From: Oleispira antarctica RB-8
GTDB lineage: Bacteria > Pseudomonadota > Gammaproteobacteria > Pseudomonadales > Oceanobacteraceae
Length of the DNA stretch: 64,000 nt
Assembly (NCBI GenBank): GCA_000967895.1
Contig: FO203512.1
Coordinates: 62,001-126,000 of the forward strand
Direction of reading: 5' to 3'
Made by a program: the position numbers and the translations under genes. The notes under the pieces are model-generated. The model saw nothing but the letters and a program-made list of their open reading frames with translations, had not been told where the DNA came from and did not search any database. Positions 1 through 9,488 of this stretch are shown in pieces (the first letter of the stretch is position 1; the number at the start of each line of letters is the position of its first letter).

Positions 1-1
1 A

Positions 2-295
2 AAACTTAACCCTATTCAACTCTCTGGTGGCGAGCAACAACGAATCGGTATTGCTCGTGCTGTGGTAAATAAGCCTGCGCTATTAATTGCCGATGAACCA
101 ACGGGTAACCTCGATCCAGAACTCTCCGCCGAAATTATGAACTTATTTAGCCAGTTCCAGCAAGTTGGCGTCACTGTTTTAATTGCGACTCACGACATTG
201 CCCTCGTAGAGCGTATGAATAAACGTCGCTTAATTCTGCAGGATGGGCAGATGATCGAAGGTCATCAGTTTAATAGCGGAGCCTCTCATGTCTGA
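2..295 (+). CDS. ftsE: Cell division ATP-binding protein FtsE (3' part only)
   Basis: The start of the gene lies before the window; the open frame begins at base 2 with no start codon. The visible 97 codons hold the ABC signature LSGGEQQRIGIARA, the Walker B stretch LLIADEPTGNLD and the H-loop ATHD. That is the C-terminal half of an ABC ATPase. FtsE pairs with the membrane protein FtsX at the division septum and uses ATP hydrolysis to drive peptidoglycan hydrolase activation. Its 3' end overlaps the ftsX start by 8 bases, so the two are translationally coupled. The ftsX neighbour, rather than the ATPase itself, fixes the identity. Confidence 0.95.
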   Translation, partial: KLNPIQLSGGEQQRIGIARAVVNKPALLIADEPTGNLDPELSAEIMNLFSQFQQVGVTVLIATHDIALVERMNKRRLILQDGQMIEGHQFNSGASHV

Positions 296-1259
296 AAAAC
301 CGACAACTCAGCAAGGCGCTTCCGCAGCGACACTGGGCACGAGTGAAAAATTCAGTGCTTACTTTCGAAATCATCAAATGGTGGCTGTCGAATCATTAGC
401 CAAATTATTAGCGACCCCAGCTTCGAGCTTATTAACCTGGTTAGTTATTGCCATTGCCCTTACTTTGCCGGGCGCTCTTTATATGGCGGTGAATAATTTA
501 CAGCAGCTGAGTGGTCACTTTGAGGCTTCTGGCCAGATGACCGTCTTTTTAGCCGCCGATATTCGAGAAGCCGATAGTAACGCCTTGCGCTTGCGAGTGG
601 CTTCTCTCGAGCAAGTGAACAAGGTAGTTTATGTTTCCCCTGAGCAAGCCTTAGAAGAATTTACCCAATATGGCGGTATTTCAGAGGCTTTGAGCTTTTT
701 AGATGAAAACCCATTGCCTGCCGTTTTGCTGGTGGAGCCTCCTTTAGGAATTGATAAAGAAGAGCTCAGTGTACTGGTCGCGCAAATTCAATCATTTAAA
801 CATGTTGATAGTGTGCAAGTGGACATGGCTTGGGTAGAGCGTTTATTAGCGTTATTAGCCTTAGCACAGCGCTTGGTGGCTGTGGTTGGCGTGTTATTAG
901 CACTTGCCATTGTGCTAGTCGTGGGTAATACCATACGTTTATCGATTGCTGCACGAACGGAAGAAATTCGAGTGATTAAGTTGGTGGGCGGTACGAATGC
1001 TTATGTGCGGCGTCCTTTCTTATATTCTGGTTTTTGGTACGGCGCAATTGGCGGAATCTTGGCTTGGTTGATGTTAGGTTTATGTTGGATTTTGTTGCAA
1101 GGCCCTGTATCAGACATCGCAGAGCTGTATGGCGCGGATTTTTATCTACAGCCACTTCCGTTTGAGCCAACGTGCTGGTTAATATTAAGCGCTTCATTGT
1201 TGGGGCTAATCGGTTCTTGGTGGTCTGTACAGCGTCATTTGGTCGCGATTGAGCCATGA
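288..1259 (+). CDS. ftsX: Cell division protein FtsX
   Basis: A 323-residue membrane protein of the FtsX/permease family. There is a cytoplasmic N-terminus of about 55 residues, a first membrane segment near residues 50-70 (SSLLTWLVIAIALTLPGALY), and a periplasmic domain of about 100 residues. A cluster of three hydrophobic segments follows from about residue 185, with the conserved ARTEEIRVIKLVGGT stretch between the second and third segments. FtsX forms the membrane part of the FtsEX complex that couples division to septal cell-wall hydrolysis. The start ATG lies inside ftsE. The ftsE-ftsX-rpoH order is typical of gammaproteobacteria. Confidence 0.95.
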   Translation: MSEKPTTQQGASAATLGTSEKFSAYFRNHQMVAVESLAKLLATPASSLLTWLVIAIALTLPGALYMAVNNLQQLSGHFEASGQMTVFLAADIREADSNALRLRVASLEQVNKVVYVSPEQALEEFTQYGGISEALSFLDENPLPAVLLVEPPLGIDKEELSVLVAQIQSFKHVDSVQVDMAWVERLLALLALAQRLVAVVGVLLALAIVLVVGNTIRLSIAARTEEIRVIKLVGGTNAYVRRPFLYSGFWYGAIGGILAWLMLGLCWILLQGPVSDIAELYGADFYLQPLPFEPTCWLILSASLLGLIGSWWSVQRHLVAIEP

Positions 1260-1308
1260 GTTGACTATGTTCTAATGCAAAGAAAAGTAAAAGGACTGTT
1301 CCATAAAT

Positions 1309-1336
1309 GAACTTAATATCACCATGGCACTCAATA
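1309..1336 (+). promoter_or_regulatory. Candidate sigma-E (RpoE/AlgU-type) promoter of rpoH
   Basis: GAACTT at 1309-1314, a 16-bp spacer, then TCAATA at 1331-1336. This fits the extracytoplasmic stress consensus (GAACTT, 16-17 bp, TCAAA/TCTRA) closely at the -35 and loosely at the -10. The expected start would be near 1342, about 45 bases before the rpoH start codon. Control of rpoH by sigma-E is established in E. coli and Pseudomonas; the assignment here is by pattern only. Confidence 0.5.
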
Positions 1337-1388
1337 AAGACGAGTGCTACACTCCATGAGTCCTTTGTTAATTGAATAGGAAAAATTG

Positions 1389-2252
1389 ATGAACACTGCC
1401 TTGCAATCTATTGATGCCCTAAGCCCTGGCGCTAACCTAGAAGCCTATTTGGCTCGGGTTAATTCTGTGCCTGTGCTGAGTATCGCGGAAGAGCGAGAAC
1501 TAACCACAATGCTTCATTACGAAGAAGACTTAGAGGCTGCGCGTCGTTTAATTATGTCGCACTTACGCTTTGTTGCACACATTGCAAAAAGCTACTCGGG
1601 TTATGGTTTGAACCAAGGTGATCTGATACAAGAAGGTAACGTAGGTTTGATGAAAGCGGTTAAACGCTTCGATCCTGCTGTTGGTGTACGTTTGGTCTCC
1701 TTTGCTGTGCATTGGATTAAAGCTGAAATGCACGAATTCATCTTGCGCAACTGGCGCATCGTGAAAGTTGCGACAACGAAAGCGCAACGTAAAATGTTCT
1801 TTAATCTGCGTAGCTCTAAAAAGAAGTTAGGCTGGTTATCACAAGCAGAAGCGAAAGATATTGCTGAAGCATTAGGCGTAGAGTCTAAAACTGTATTTGA
1901 AATGGAAGGTCGTCTGCAAGCACGTGACGCGGCTTTTGATGCTGGCGCTGATGAAGATGATGAAACGGCGTATAAAGCTCCGGCCCATTATTTAGAAGAC
2001 CAGCGTTTTGATCCAGCGGTGGTGGTTGAAAATACCATTCATGAGCAGCAAGCGAGTACTAGCCTGCACATGGCGCTAGCGAATCTGGACGAACGTAGCC
2101 GAGATATTCTACAGCAACGTTGGTTGACTGATGATAAAGCGACGCTGCACGAACTGGCCGCGGAATACGATGTATCAGCAGAACGTATCCGTCAGCTAGA
2201 AAAGAATGCAATGAAGAAAGTCCGTGACGCCATGGAGGCAGAAGCGGGTTAA
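1389..2252 (+). CDS. rpoH: RNA polymerase heat-shock sigma factor RpoH (sigma-32)
   Basis: Product of 287 residues, the usual family size. Region 2 is clear: the 2.2-2.4 stretch has [20 protein letters not shown]. The RpoH box appears as QRKMFFNLR near residues 132-140, the segment that distinguishes RpoH from other group 3 sigma factors. Region 4 ends with a helix-turn-helix ([16 protein letters not shown]). It directs RNA polymerase to heat-shock promoters. A TTG lies one codon upstream (1386), but the ATG at 1389 is spaced better from AGGA at 1378-1381. It is separated from ftsX by 129 bp holding a sigma-E-like promoter. A bidirectional terminator follows. Confidence 0.97.
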   Translation: MNTALQSIDALSPGANLEAYLARVNSVPVLSIAEERELTTMLHYEEDLEAARRLIMSHLRFVAHIAKSYSGYGLNQGDLIQEGNVGLMKAVKRFDPAVGVRLVSFAVHWIKAEMHEFILRNWRIVKVATTKAQRKMFFNLRSSKKKLGWLSQAEAKDIAEALGVESKTVFEMEGRLQARDAAFDAGADEDDETAYKAPAHYLEDQRFDPAVVVENTIHEQQASTSLHMALANLDERSRDILQQRWLTDDKATLHELAAEYDVSAERIRQLEKNAMKKVRDAMEAEAG

Positions 2253-2330
2253 CTTCGCATAACGACGACAGTCTCAGCACCCTGGCATTGTCTAGTCTGT
2301 TTCTTAATACAGCAATGTACAGAAAGAGCA

Positions 2331-2375
2331 GACACAAAAAAGCCGCTATCGAAAGATGAGCGGCTTTTTTGTGTC
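2331..2375. terminator. Bidirectional intrinsic terminator between rpoH and rho
   Basis: A perfect 17-bp inverted repeat with arms 2331-2347 and 2359-2375 and an 11-base loop. The GC core is agccgct/agcggct. Each arm carries a six-base A or T run, so the hairpin gives a U-tract in either direction. It sits between the convergent genes rpoH and rho and can end both transcripts. A second small repeat (TCTAGA at 2374-2379 and 2396-2401) flanks a T/A-rich stretch just downstream. Confidence 0.9.
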
Positions 2376-2420
2376 TAGAGTTTTTGTTAAAAAATTCTAG
2401 ACTTGCTAGCAATAAAACGA

Positions 2421-3701
2421 CTACTTCTTAGCTTTAGTCGTCTTACCACCACGCATAGAGTCGAAGAACTCATTATTAGATTCGCTTTGACGCAGCTTAT
2501 CTAACAAGAACTCAATCGCGGGTACATCTTCCATTTCTGCAAGTAGACGACGCAATATCCATAAACGCTGAAGATCAGATTCAGACATTAACAAATCTTC
2601 ACGACGAGTACCCGAACGACGAATATTGATTGCTGGGTAAATACGCTTCTCAGCGACTTTACGATCAAGGTGAAGTTCTTGGTTACCTGTACCTTTAAAT
2701 TCTTCGTAGATCACTTCGTCCATCTTAGAACCCGTATCTACTAGTGCCGTTGCGATGATGGTTAAAGAACCACCTTCTTCGATGTTACGTGCAGCACCGA
2801 AGAAACGTTTTGGCTTTTCTAGTGCGTGCGCATCAACACCACCGGTTAGTACCTTGCCAGAGGAAGGAACAACAGTATTGTAAGCACGGGCTAGACGAGT
2901 AATGGAATCTAATAGGATGACGACGTCACGTTTGTGTTCAACCAAACGCTTGGCTTTTTCGATAACCATTTCGGCTACTTGAACGTGACGCGAAGGTGGT
3001 TCATCAAAGGTAGATGCCACAACTTCACCACGAACTGAGCGAGTCATTTCGGTTACTTCTTCTGGACGTTCGTCGATCAATAATACGATCAATTCACACT
3101 CAGGATTGTTGCGCGAGATTGCTTGGGCAATGCTCTGTAGCAACATTGTTTTACCCGCTTTAGGCGGTGCAACGATTAAGCCACGCTGACCTTTACCGAT
3201 TGGTGCAATTAGATCAATAACGCGTGATGACAAGTCATCTGCAGAACCGTTACCGACTTCTAATATTAATGGCTCATCAGGAAACAAGGGTGTTAGGTTT
3301 TCAAAAAGCGTCTTATTCTTAACGTTCTCTGGCTTATCGTTGTTGATCTCATTGACCTTCAACATAGCAAAGTAACGTTCACCTTCTTTTGGTGGGCGAA
3401 TCTTGCCCGCAACCGTATCACCTTTACGCAAGTTGAAACGTCGTATTTGGCTTGGTGATACATAGATGTCATCTGGGCCAGCCAGATAGGAGGAGGTTGC
3501 ACTGCGCAAGAAGCCGAAGCCGTCTTGTAAGATTTCTAAAATGCCATCGCCGTAGATGTCTTCGCCGCTTTTAGCGTGTTTTTTCAAGACTGCGAAAATG
3601 ATGTCTTGTTTACGAGAACGGCTTACGTGCTCGATGCCCATTTCCTTGGCGATATCCAGTAAGTCTGGAACGGATTTTTGCTTTAGTTCGGTAAGATTCA
3701 T
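2421..3701 (-). CDS. rho: Transcription termination factor Rho
   Basis: A 426-residue hexameric RNA-dependent helicase, close to the usual 419. The N-terminal domain starts [18 protein letters not shown]. It is followed by the cold-shock-like RNA-binding domain with GFGFLRS (about residues 62-68), the P-loop [11 protein letters not shown] (about residues 178-188), Walker [17 protein letters not shown], and the R-loop region [12 protein letters not shown] that contacts RNA in the central channel. Rho releases transcripts at rut sites. The downstream terminator is shared with rpoH; trxA lies upstream on the same strand, as is common in gammaproteobacteria. Confidence 0.98.
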   Translation of the reverse strand: MNLTELKQKSVPDLLDIAKEMGIEHVSRSRKQDIIFAVLKKHAKSGEDIYGDGILEILQDGFGFLRSATSSYLAGPDDIYVSPSQIRRFNLRKGDTVAGKIRPPKEGERYFAMLKVNEINNDKPENVKNKTLFENLTPLFPDEPLILEVGNGSADDLSSRVIDLIAPIGKGQRGLIVAPPKAGKTMLLQSIAQAISRNNPECELIVLLIDERPEEVTEMTRSVRGEVVASTFDEPPSRHVQVAEMVIEKAKRLVEHKRDVVILLDSITRLARAYNTVVPSSGKVLTGGVDAHALEKPKRFFGAARNIEEGGSLTIIATALVDTGSKMDEVIYEEFKGTGNQELHLDRKVAEKRIYPAINIRRSGTRREDLLMSESDLQRLWILRRLLAEMEDVPAIEFLLDKLRQSESNNEFFDSMRGGKTTKAKK

Positions 3702-3845
3702 AGATAGGATAAGAAGTTTTAATGCTTATTAAAGAATAAAATATACACCTAAGAGGTTGGTATACATCAGGGGAATGTCGGTTAAGACTAAATAGTGAAC
3801 GAATTAAATATAGACGTTTTGCCATAGGCTGTCTAGGAAAAGACA

Positions 3846-3877
3846 GAGATAAAGCACGATAAGTCATGCTTTATCTC
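3846..3877 (-). terminator. Probable terminator after trxA
   Basis: A perfect 11-bp stem (gagataaagca at 3846-3856 with its complement at 3867-3877) and a 10-base loop, 38 bp downstream of the trxA stop. On the minus strand it is followed by a short mixed U stretch (tgtcttttcc), so termination is likely but may be partial. It separates trxA from rho. Confidence 0.6.
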
Positions 3878-3914
3878 TAAATCGCCTCTAGTTTAGCACT
3901 AGAAGCGGTTCTAA

Positions 3915-4241
3915 CTAGATGCTTTGTTCGATGAAAGCAATTAGTTCAGATTTGCTCAATGCGCCGACTTTAGTTGCTTCAGCGTTGCCGTCTTTAAAAA
4001 TCATCAGTGTAGGAATACTACGGATACCAAACTTAGGCGCAGTCGCTTCGTTTTGGTCGATGTTCAACTTAGCCACTTTGATTTTGCCAGCGAATTCTTC
4101 AGCGATCTCTTCAAGAACTGGAGCAATCATTTTACAAGGACCACACCATTCAGCCCAAAAATCAACCAAAACAGGTAGATCAGAACCTAGAACGTCTGCG
4201 TCAAAAGAATCGTCAGAAACGGTTAAGATATTATCACTCAT
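3915..4241 (-). CDS. trxA: Thioredoxin 1
   Basis: A 108-residue thioredoxin with the active-site motif [10 protein letters not shown] near residues 29-38 and the conserved cis-proline segment RSIPTLMIF near residue 75. It reduces disulfides in the cytoplasm using electrons from thioredoxin reductase, serving ribonucleotide reductase and others. Length and motif are fully standard. A GGAGA ribosome site lies just upstream of the ATG. It is transcribed divergently from ppx and sits upstream of rho, the usual trx-rho arrangement. Confidence 0.97.
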   Translation of the reverse strand: MSDNILTVSDDSFDADVLGSDLPVLVDFWAEWCGPCKMIAPVLEEIAEEFAGKIKVAKLNIDQNEATAPKFGIRSIPTLMIFKDGNAEATKVGALSKSELIAFIEQSI

Positions 4242-4420
4242 GGATTATCTCCGGAATTTGGTTAACTAAAATTATAAAGGTGTGCATTGTACGGAGCCAG
4301 ATTGAGGACGCAAGTCAAAAAATACTTAACTAGCAGAAAACAGCGGTTCCGTAACATTGTCACAATCACGTATGATGAAAAGATTATTGTTATATAAGGC
4401 CTTCGGGTAAGAATTCAACT

Positions 4421-6004
4421 ATGCCAGACTTTAATCATCAAGAGCCTAATCAGCCAGGCTTGGATCATGCTAATTCTAGCCAGTCAGAATCGAGTAGAAC
4501 AGGCGCCGAGCCACAAGATAATCGCATTGCCGCGATTGATCTGGGCTCGAACAGCTTTCACATGATTATTGCCAAGCAACTGCAGGGCGAATTGCGTACG
4601 GTTGAGAAGCGCGGTGAGAAGGTGCAGTTGGCCGCAGGTTTGAATGAGCGGGGTTATCTTAGTGAAGAGTCTATGCAGCGTGGTCTTAGCTGCCTGCGTG
4701 GGTTTGCTAAGCATTTGCAGGGTTTTAAGCCTGAAGCGGTAACGGTGGTGGCGACTAACGCTTTGCGGGTTGCGCGTAACCGCAGTGAGTTTATTAGTCG
4801 TGCGGAAGAGATTTTAGGCTTTCAGATTGAGTTGATTGCGGGTCGTGAAGAAGCGCGCTTGATCTATCTTGGGGTGAGCCATACTCAAGCCGATGACGAA
4901 GGTAAGCGCTTGGTGATCGATATCGGTGGTGGTAGTACGGAGCTTATTATTGGTGAGCGCTTTGAATCTAAAGCGTTAGAAAGTTTGTTTATGGGCTGTG
5001 TCTCTTATACGCGTCAGTTTTTTTCTGATGGTGAAATCAGCGAGTTGAATTTTCATCGTGCGGTTACTCGTGCGCGTCGTGAGTTGCTAGAAATACAGCA
5101 GACTTACAAAAAAATTGGTTGGAATGAAGTCATTGGTTCGTCAGGTACTATTCGTGCTACCGAGAAAATTCTCATTAGTAAAGGCTGGAGCGAACAGGGT
5201 ATTACACGTGAAGGTTTGAATAAACTGTGCCAGTGGTTAACCTCGCATAAAACCATTGCTGATATTGAATTACCGGATTTTAAACCTCTGCGTCAGCAAG
5301 TATTCATTGCCGGAGTGGCCATTCTTAAAGGTATTTTTGATACCTTTAAAATTAATATAATGCACTACTCTGATGGCGCACTGCGAGAAGGCGCATTATG
5401 GGATCTGATTGGCCGATCAGGTCACGAAGATGTACGTCAGCGCACGGTAAACGCGATGCAGCAGAGATTCCATGTCAATCAAGAGCAGGCACGACGTGTC
5501 AAAGACTGCGCTCTCGGTTTGCTGGATCAAGTCGAGAAAGACTGGAAATTACCCAGTACTGCAAGAAAGTGGTTGTTGTGGGCGGCAGAGTTACATGAGG
5601 TGGGTTTGAGTATTACCCATCATCAGTTCCAAAAACACGGTGCTTATTTGGTACAGCACAGTGACATGGCTGGCTTTACTCGCCAAGGGCAGGAGTTGTT
5701 GGCCGTATTGCTGAAGGGTCACCGCCGCAAATTTCCGCTGTCGGGAATTGAAAGTTTAAGTGTGATGGTACGGCAGCAGGTTCGCTATATTTGCTTATTG
5801 TTGCGTCTGTCGGCGGTTCTTAATCACAGCCGTGGGGCCGTTAAATTACCTGAAATAGAATGCCAAGGTAAAAGCGATGCTATCACGTTAATTTTTCCTA
5901 AAGGCTGGTTTGGCCAGCATCCATTAACGCAAGATGATTTGCTAGTAGAAGCAGAGTATTTAAAGGCTGCAGGTCTAACACTAGTGGTCGCTGAAGAAGC
6001 TTAA
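4421..6004 (+). CDS. ppx: Exopolyphosphatase (Ppx/GppA family)
   Basis: A 527-residue protein of the actin-like Ppx/GppA phosphatase family. The phosphate-1 motif is IAAIDLGSNSFHMIIAK near residue 37 and the second glycine-rich motif is LVIDIGGGSTELIIGE near residue 165. A C-terminal HD-like helical domain begins near residue 330. It removes terminal phosphates from polyphosphate, and family members may also convert pppGpp to ppGpp. It is divergent from trxA and convergent with ppk, the polymer-making enzyme, as in Pseudomonas. The first 35 residues (rich in Q, N and S) precede the conserved domain and may be disordered. A GppA function cannot be excluded from sequence alone. Confidence 0.93.
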   Translation: MPDFNHQEPNQPGLDHANSSQSESSRTGAEPQDNRIAAIDLGSNSFHMIIAKQLQGELRTVEKRGEKVQLAAGLNERGYLSEESMQRGLSCLRGFAKHLQGFKPEAVTVVATNALRVARNRSEFISRAEEILGFQIELIAGREEARLIYLGVSHTQADDEGKRLVIDIGGGSTELIIGERFESKALESLFMGCVSYTRQFFSDGEISELNFHRAVTRARRELLEIQQTYKKIGWNEVIGSSGTIRATEKILISKGWSEQGITREGLNKLCQWLTSHKTIADIELPDFKPLRQQVFIAGVAILKGIFDTFKINIMHYSDGALREGALWDLIGRSGHEDVRQRTVNAMQQRFHVNQEQARRVKDCALGLLDQVEKDWKLPSTARKWLLWAAELHEVGLSITHHQFQKHGAYLVQHSDMAGFTRQGQELLAVLLKGHRRKFPLSGIESLSVMVRQQVRYICLLLRLSAVLNHSRGAVKLPEIECQGKSDAITLIFPKGWFGQHPLTQDDLLVEAEYLKAAGLTLVVAEEA

Positions 6005-6063
6005 TTAGCTCAAGGTCTGAGCTGATTCGGAGTTTATTCTAGGTGGATAATAGGCAAGAAAAT

Positions 6064-6092
6064 CGGCGGCTAATTAGCCGCCGCGAGTTTTT
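6064..6092 (+). terminator. Terminator of ppx embedded in the 3' end of ppk
   Basis: A perfect 20-base palindrome (6064-6083, core gcggctaattagccgc) followed by cgag and five T residues at 6088-6092. On the plus strand it forms a GC-rich hairpin with a U-tract, fitting an intrinsic terminator for ppx. The ppk stop codon (6070-6072) and its last codons lie inside the palindrome, so coding and termination signals share the same bases. Confidence 0.75.
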
Positions 6093-8175
6093 CTAATAAT
6101 ATTTGTTGGGCGCGAATAATCTCTATTTCACCCGTTTCTTCATTTTTCTGTGGCTGAGCCTGAATGTAATGGCCATCACTGTCTAAATCCCATGCTTGGC
6201 TATTATCCATCAGATAGCATTCAAACTCTTCTTTCATGCGACTACGCAATTTGTTGCCTTCGATTGGGAAGCAGGTTTCAACGCGGTTTAATAAATTACG
6301 TTCCATCCAGTCGGCGCTCGCCGCATAGAATTCGTCTTTGCCATTATTACAAAAAGAATAAACCCTTGTATGTTCTAGAAAGCGGCCAACGATTGAGCGC
6401 ACTCGAATATTTTCCGAAACACCAGGAATCCCTGGGCGCAAACAACACATTCCTCGAATAATAAGGTCAATCTGTACCCCAGCTTGAGAGGCTTTATACA
6501 AGGCACGAATCACTTTAATTTCGGTCAAACCGTTGGCTTTGACACGAATATAAGCGGGTTTACCTTCTTCGGCGTTAACCCGTTCACGATCAATTAGCTC
6601 AAGTATTTTTTTGTGCAGGGTAAAAGGCGCATGAAAAAGTTTCTTAATGCGCAAGGCTTTGCCCATTCCGGTGAGCTGCTGAAAAACCTTGTGTACATCT
6701 TCGCCAATCGAATCATCAGCGGTTAAAAAGCTATAGTCGGTGTACATACGGGCATTACCTGCGTGGTAATTTCCTGTGCCAAGGTGAACATAGCGACGTA
6801 ATATGCCTTGCTCTTTACGCACAATAAGCATCATTTTAGCGTGTGTTTTATAACCCACTACGCCGTATACCACCACGGCTCCAGCTTCTTGCAGTCGGTT
6901 AGCAAGGTAAAGGTTTTCTTCTTCGTCAAAGCGCGCTCTTAGTTCAATGACCACCGTGACTTCTTTACCGCTGCGAGCGGCATCCACTAAGGCATTTACA
7001 ATTTCCGATTTAGCGCCCGTACGATAAAGCGTTTGTTTAATCGCGAGCACGGAAGGGTCTTTTGCCGCTTCGCGTAACATATCCACCACCGGAGTGAAGG
7101 ACTCGAACGGATGCATGAGCAGGGTGTCTTTTTCTCGAATGGCTTCGAAGATACTCTTTTTAAAGCTCAAATGCTTAGGTAAGCCCGGAGTAAAAGGCGG
7201 ATAGCGCAGGTCGGGGCGGTCGATTTGGCCGACCACTTCCATCATACGTCCAAGGTTTACAGGGCCGTTAACTTGATAGCAGTCGCTTTGTTTTAGGTCG
7301 AATTTGGTCAGTAAAAACTCAACCAGTTCAGGGGGGCAGTTATCGGCGACTTCTAAGCGCATCTCTTCACCGAAATTACGCGAATGCAGCTCGTCTTCAA
7401 GGGCGCTGGCAAGGTCAACAGTATCGTCATGATCAATTTCTAAATCAGCGTTGCGTGTCACGCGGAATTGATAGCAGCCTTTAATCGTCATGCCTGGGAA
7501 TAATTCATCAGCAAATTGATGAATGATGGAGGATAGGAATACAAAGTTATCTCCATCTTCACACAGTTCATCGGGTAGGCGAATGATGCGAGAAAGTGAG
7601 CGTGGAGCAGGTATCAGTGCTAGACCTGTTTCACGACCAAAAGCATCTTTGCCTTCCAGGCTGACGATGAAATTTAGACTTTTATTAACCAAGCGCGGAA
7701 AAGGGTGAGAAGGGTCGAGACCAATCGGGCTGCAAATAGGCAACACGTCATTGTCGAAGAAATCTCTTACCCAAACTTGTTGCTCATCGGTCCAGGTTGC
7801 ACGGCGTAAGAAACGAATATTTTCTTTTGCAAGGGCAGGAAAAATCACATCGTTCAGAATGTCGTACTGACGCTCTAAGGTATTTGTGCAGATATTATTA
7901 ATTTCTTTTAGCACTTGTCCAGCGTGTAAACCGTCAGCGCCAGCGGTTTCACGACCAAACGCCAATTGCTGTTTTAGGCCCGCAACACGAACCTCAAAGA
8001 ACTCGTCGAGGTTGCTACTGAAGATACAGAGAAAGAATAAGCGCTCTAATAGAGGATGAGTTTCATCCAATGCTTGTTCTAATACGCGAATATTAAACTG
8101 CAAATGGCTCAATTCCCGGTTGATGTAATATTCCGGGTTTTGCAGATCAATCACTATATCGTCAGTCGCTGACAT
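6070..8175 (-). CDS. ppk: Polyphosphate kinase 1
   Basis: A 701-residue PPK1, which builds polyphosphate from ATP. The N-terminal domain starts near [19 protein letters not shown]. The phospholipase-D-like core carries the autophosphorylated histidine in [19 protein letters not shown] (about residue 445) and the conserved HLGTGNYH. The C-terminal half ends with the RNLLNRVE region and a glutamine-rich tail. Length matches the family (about 690-740). It is convergent with ppx. hemB lies 79 bp upstream on the same strand, so the two may share transcripts. Confidence 0.97.
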
Positions 8176-8254
8176 TGTTCTTCCTTTTCCATAAAGTTTA
8201 CCGTTTAATCACCGCGTTGAAGCATTAAATAGCGGTCATTAAACGCATTCATTC

Positions 8255-9286
<1,032 letters not shown>

Positions 9287-9488
9287 CTATTGTGTAGCCA
9301 TGAATAAATCATGAAAATATAACCACTATTCTAGCTGACTCAGCGTATCAATTCGCTGATTTATGACAGATTAGTAAGAAAATTATTCATCGAGTGAGTG
9401 ATCTCGATATAAAAATGAACGTAATGACCTGTTACCTGACTAATTACAGATGCAGGCCGTATTTAAGCGGCGATTATAAGGATTAAAG

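Noticed and set aside
2297-2312. CTGT-N8-ACAG, a perfect match to the outer LexA-box bases
   Set aside because: It lies between the 3' ends of convergent rpoH and rho, where there is no promoter to control, and the interior lacks the usual AT alternation.
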